A DNA stretch of 8,233 nucleotides from JBGCEZ01 sp045106735 (GTDB taxonomy: Bacteria; Planctomycetota; Phycisphaerae; Phycisphaerales; SM1A02): positions 1 through 8,233 of the forward strand of contig JBGCEZ010000007.1 of NCBI GenBank assembly GCA_045106735.1, read 5' to 3'. A program made the translations under genes and the position numbers. The notes beneath the pieces were generated by a model. The model was not told where the DNA came from. It saw only the letters and a list, made by a program, of their open reading frames with translations, and did not search any database. Below, piece by piece: positions 6,867 through 8,233 of this stretch. The number at the start of each line of letters is the position of its first letter. The stretch's first letter is position 1.

Positions 6867-7108
6867 CAGAACAATGCCGTCGCGCGACACGCGATACCAA
6901 CGCTCGCCCGGACTTCCCGCTGGGAGCCAGTGCGTGCTGCATCTTCATTGACGAGGTTCGTCGGTCGCAATGCGCTCGCTGGTGTCACGAAGAAGACGCC
7001 GATCGGCGATCCGTGAGATGCGCGCCCGCGCGGCGGAGTGGGCCGTGCGTGAGTTCGCCATGCACGCTGGCGTGGGCACAACTCGAGTACCCAGGGAGGG
7101 TTCAAACG

Positions 7109-7225
7109 ATGAAGAGATGGAGCATCTCGAAGGGATCCAAGATGTGGTCCCGCCGGCGGTGCTCAGAGCCTGCACAGAGACGCAGGATCAGTTCGGGAGA
7201 GACGGTCGCGGCCAGTCCGTCCTAA
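7109..7225 (+). CDS. Possible small basic protein (38 aa), unrecognised
   Basis: The ATG at 7109 is preceded by GGAGGG (7095-7100) with an 8-base spacer, a strong ribosome site. The 38-residue product begins MKRWSISKGSKMWSRRR and is strongly basic, with nine or ten Arg/Lys before residue 32 and no hydrophobic segment. I do not recognise it. The frame is also open upstream to 6848, overlapping the end of the VCBS gene, but nothing supports that longer form. A weak inverted repeat, CCGTCC...GGACGG, spans its stop. It could be a real microprotein, the start of a decayed gene, or a chance purine-rich run before an ATG. Confidence 0.25.
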   Translation: MKRWSISKGSKMWSRRRCSEPAQRRRISSGETVAASPS

Positions 7226-7321
7226 GTATCACGGACGGCATGTGCGATAGGTCCAGTCGTCAACGGGAAGCCGTCTGCAAGGTTGGATTCCGGCACCCGA
7301 ATTCTCGTAGGAGGCATTCTC

Positions 7322-7564
7322 ATGCGTAGTCGCGAGCGAACCGCGCTGGGCAGAAGAAGTTTCAGCTTGTCTTGGCGGTATCGGCGGCTGGCTGATTGGG
7401 CAGGCCGAGGTGGAAGGCGGTGGACAGTTCGCCGCACGGCCGGGCGGCGCCTCCGAGGGGGTCAGCATCGATGCCGACGCGGTCCACCAACGACAACGCC
7501 GCACCTCTCGGTGCGGCGTCATGCGTACATCGGGCTGAGAGGATTCGAACCTCCGACCTCTTGA
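7322..7564 (+). CDS. Doubtful 80-aa frame with strong ribosome site, possibly a gene remnant
   Basis: AGGAGG at 7309-7314 lies 7 bases before ATG 7322. The frame reads MRSRERTALGRRSFSLSWRYRRL, then passes through repeat copy B and into the antisense of the tRNA-Pro gene before stopping, which argues against an intact gene. The +1 frame after codon 12 or so reads FQLVLAVSAAG and stops at 7395. A basic start followed by that hydrophobic run would resemble a signal peptide, so a frameshifted remnant of an exported protein is conceivable. The end of that alternative frame coincides with the start of repeat copy B, just as copy A begins at a gene end. Confidence 0.2.
   Translation: MRSRERTALGRRSFSLSWRYRRLADWAGRGGRRWTVRRTAGRRLRGGQHRCRRGPPTTTPHLSVRRHAYIGLRGFEPPTS
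7390..7485. repeat. Intergenic repeat, copy B (about 96 bp)
   Basis: This is the second copy of the element at 4322-4416, in the same orientation, about 90% identical, with one extra base in the first third. Its central palindrome (7430-7449) has one mismatch. The copy ends 11 bases before the hairpin at 7496-7519 and lies 45 bases beyond the 3' end of the minus-strand tRNA-Pro gene. Flanking bases differ completely from copy A on the right side, which gives a sharp boundary near GGTCC. Confidence 0.85.
7496..7519 (-). terminator. Hairpin, likely terminator of the tRNA transcript
   Basis: A perfect 10-bp GC-rich stem (ACGCCGCACC with GGTGCGGCGT) closes a four-base loop. On the minus strand the loop is GAGA, a stable GNRA-type tetraloop. 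The hairpin begins 11 bases beyond the tRNA-Pro 3' end and is followed by TTGTCGTTGG, only modestly T-rich. Position and strand-specific loop favour a terminator or 3' processing stop for the tRNA unit; the weak T-tract keeps this tentative. Confidence 0.6.
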
Positions 7565-7604
7565 CCCCCAGTCAAGCGCGCTAACCAAACTGCGCCACAG
7601 CCCG
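7530..7604 (-). tRNA. tRNA-Pro(GGG)
   Basis: The minus strand folds as a full cloverleaf of 75 bases: acceptor CGGGCTG/CAGCCCG with discriminator A, D-stem GCGC/GCGC, anticodon stem CTTGA/TCAAG around loop CTGGGGG (anticodon GGG, reading CCC and probably CCU), a five-base variable loop, and T-arm GGAGG-TTCGAAT-CCTCT. The CCA end is not encoded and must be added by nucleotidyltransferase. It lies 99 bases downstream of tRNA-Ser on the same strand and may share its transcript. Protein-like frames crossing it are artefacts. Confidence 0.96.
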
Positions 7605-7703
7605 TCTTGTCGGTCCCGATCGTCGCGGTGGGCGAGCCACCGAGGCGAACGAGACCTCCCGATTTGTCACCGGGTCAGGGCCGAGGCCGTGAATCCGGTC
7701 AAG

Positions 7704-7791
7704 CGGACAGGGTGGGATTCGAACCCACGGTACGGATAAACCGCACACAGCATTTCCAGTGCTGCTCCTTCAGCCGCTCGGACACCTGTCC
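7704..7791 (-). tRNA. tRNA-Ser(GGA)
   Basis: The 88-base minus-strand cloverleaf has acceptor GGACAGG/CCTGTCC with discriminator G, a 3-bp D-stem TCC/GGA, anticodon stem CAGCA/TGCTG around loop CTGGAAA (anticodon GGA, reading UCC and UCU), a long variable arm with stem TGCGG/CCGTA and loop TTTAT as expected for class II tRNA-Ser, and T-arm GTGGG-TTCGAAT-CCCAC. No CCA is encoded. Confidence 0.97.
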
Positions 7792-8122
7792 GGGACGCGG
7801 TAGTGTACCGTCCGGCCTGTGTCCAACAACCCGCCCGGACGCTTGGAGGTCGAATCCTTGGCCTCGGGCTTCCCAAGCCAGGATTTGGGCGTTTGCTGGC
7901 GTGCGAACCTGGCTGGTTGGGCTGGCTGCTGGCTTGCCAGATTGCCCGGCCGGAGTGGGGCGATGCCTCGGAGCAACCTTCTTCGCGGCATCTCGAGGGC
8001 GATCGACGGGGGGCAGGGGGCGAAGGTCTCCGGGTCAGTCGCCGAAGTGAACCCCGCTTTTCCATGCTCCGGCATTCCTGCCGACTTCTACCCTCCGGTC
8101 CACGCCACGGAGCCTCGCCGAC
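7792..8122. other. 331-bp region upstream of the tRNAs, no gene supported
   Basis: Apart from the candidate tRNA promoter near 7802-7829, I see no gene here. A stretch around 7905-7950 is repetitive in GGCTGG-type motifs (ggctggttgggctggctgctggc), and a small stem GGCTT/AAGCC lies near 7868-7880. The plus frame from 7819 to 8157 has a leading GTG but a product without domain or plausible composition. The region probably contains the promoter of the gene suggested at 8123. Confidence 0.45.
7802..7829 (-). promoter_or_regulatory. Candidate sigma-70-type promoter for the tRNA genes
   Basis: On the minus strand, TTGTTG (7824-7829) and TACACT (7802-7807) are separated by 16 bases. The -10 box matches four of six consensus bases and the -35 box about three. 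Transcription would start close to 7795, a few bases before the mature tRNA-Ser 5' end. The placement is right but the boxes are only fair. Confidence 0.4.
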
Positions 8123-8233
8123 GTGTCTTCTGCCTCCGATCCCGAACTCGGCCCTGAGGCCGAACGCGCGCCTGATGCGGCCTCCGGTCCTGGTGAACGC
8201 GCCGCCCCCGCGAATTCTGCCGCCTCAGCGTCG
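8123..8233 (+). CDS. Possible start of a protein gene, 3'-truncated by the window
   Basis: A GTG at 8123 is preceded by GGAG (8109-8112) with a 10-base spacer, and the frame is open for all 37 codons to the window end. The visible product is a hydrophilic, Ala/Pro/Glu/Ser-rich N-terminus (VSSASDPELGPEAERAPDA and onward), as in disordered leaders of larger bacterial proteins. No domain is visible, so no function can be given. A start further downstream, outside the window, is possible. Confidence 0.4.
   Translation, partial: MSSASDPELGPEAERAPDAASGPGERAAPANSAASAS

Larger units (their letters stand above)
6867..7529. other. 663-bp stretch without a confident gene
   Basis: The region holds repeat copy B (7390-7485), a hairpin (7496-7519) and two short open frames with good ribosome sites (7109-7225 and 7322-7564), listed separately at low confidence. 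A 10-bp palindrome GTCGCGCGAC lies just after the VCBS gene (6879-6888), too short to call a terminator. The remaining open frames on both strands are Arg/Ser-rich and lack any domain or sensible composition, so I read them as chance frames in GC-rich DNA or decayed coding sequence. Confidence 0.5.

Noticed and set aside
7216..7235. Inverted repeat CCGTCC...GGACGG as a terminator of the small frame.
   Set aside because: Only 6 bp with a 10-base loop containing the stop codon and no T-tract.
7396..7588. Protein-like frames containing RIRTSDLL or GFEPPTS.
   Set aside because: These are the well-known false peptides produced by translating the antisense of a tRNA gene, here tRNA-Pro.

Overview
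The window most likely comes from a Planctomycetota genome, probably a Phycisphaerae relative. The base composition is GC-rich, and two neighbouring secreted proteins end in the short dockerin-like module (two Asp-rich loops, final Gly-Trp-Gly-Pro-Cys) that I associate with that group. This placement is by pattern recognition, not by a search.

Left part (1-3135). The window opens inside a superfamily 1 helicase of the Upf1-like type. The C-terminal half is present and ends in what looks like a Vsr-like nuclease domain. A small VOC (glyoxalase-fold) gene follows with a 4-base overlap and a strong Shine-Dalgarno, so the two are probably translated together. A second, two-domain VOC gene runs on the minus strand and converges on the first. 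Between the convergent ends lies a G-rich tract of 9-bp imperfect tandem repeats.

Middle (3136-6866). After a 418-bp divergent region come two plus-strand genes for exported proteins. The first is a cysteine-rich protein of 257 aa. The second is a 786-aa protein with 14 very regular FG-GAP/VCBS repeats. Both carry the same C-terminal dockerin-like module, so both probably go to the same cell-surface or export partner. No such partner is encoded here.

Right part (6867-8233). This holds no confident protein gene until the extreme edge. It contains two minus-strand tRNA genes, tRNA-Ser(GGA) and tRNA-Pro(GGG), with a candidate promoter and a terminator-like hairpin. A possible new gene starts at 8123 and runs off the window.

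The most unexplained item is a roughly 95-bp repeat present twice, at 4322-4416 and 7390-7485. The copies are about 90% identical and centre on a 20-bp palindrome. One copy abuts the first dockerin gene and the other lies just past the 3' end of the tRNA-Pro gene. I see no clear new multi-gene system. The helicase-nuclease gene at the left edge is the best lead toward one, and its neighbours lie outside the window.
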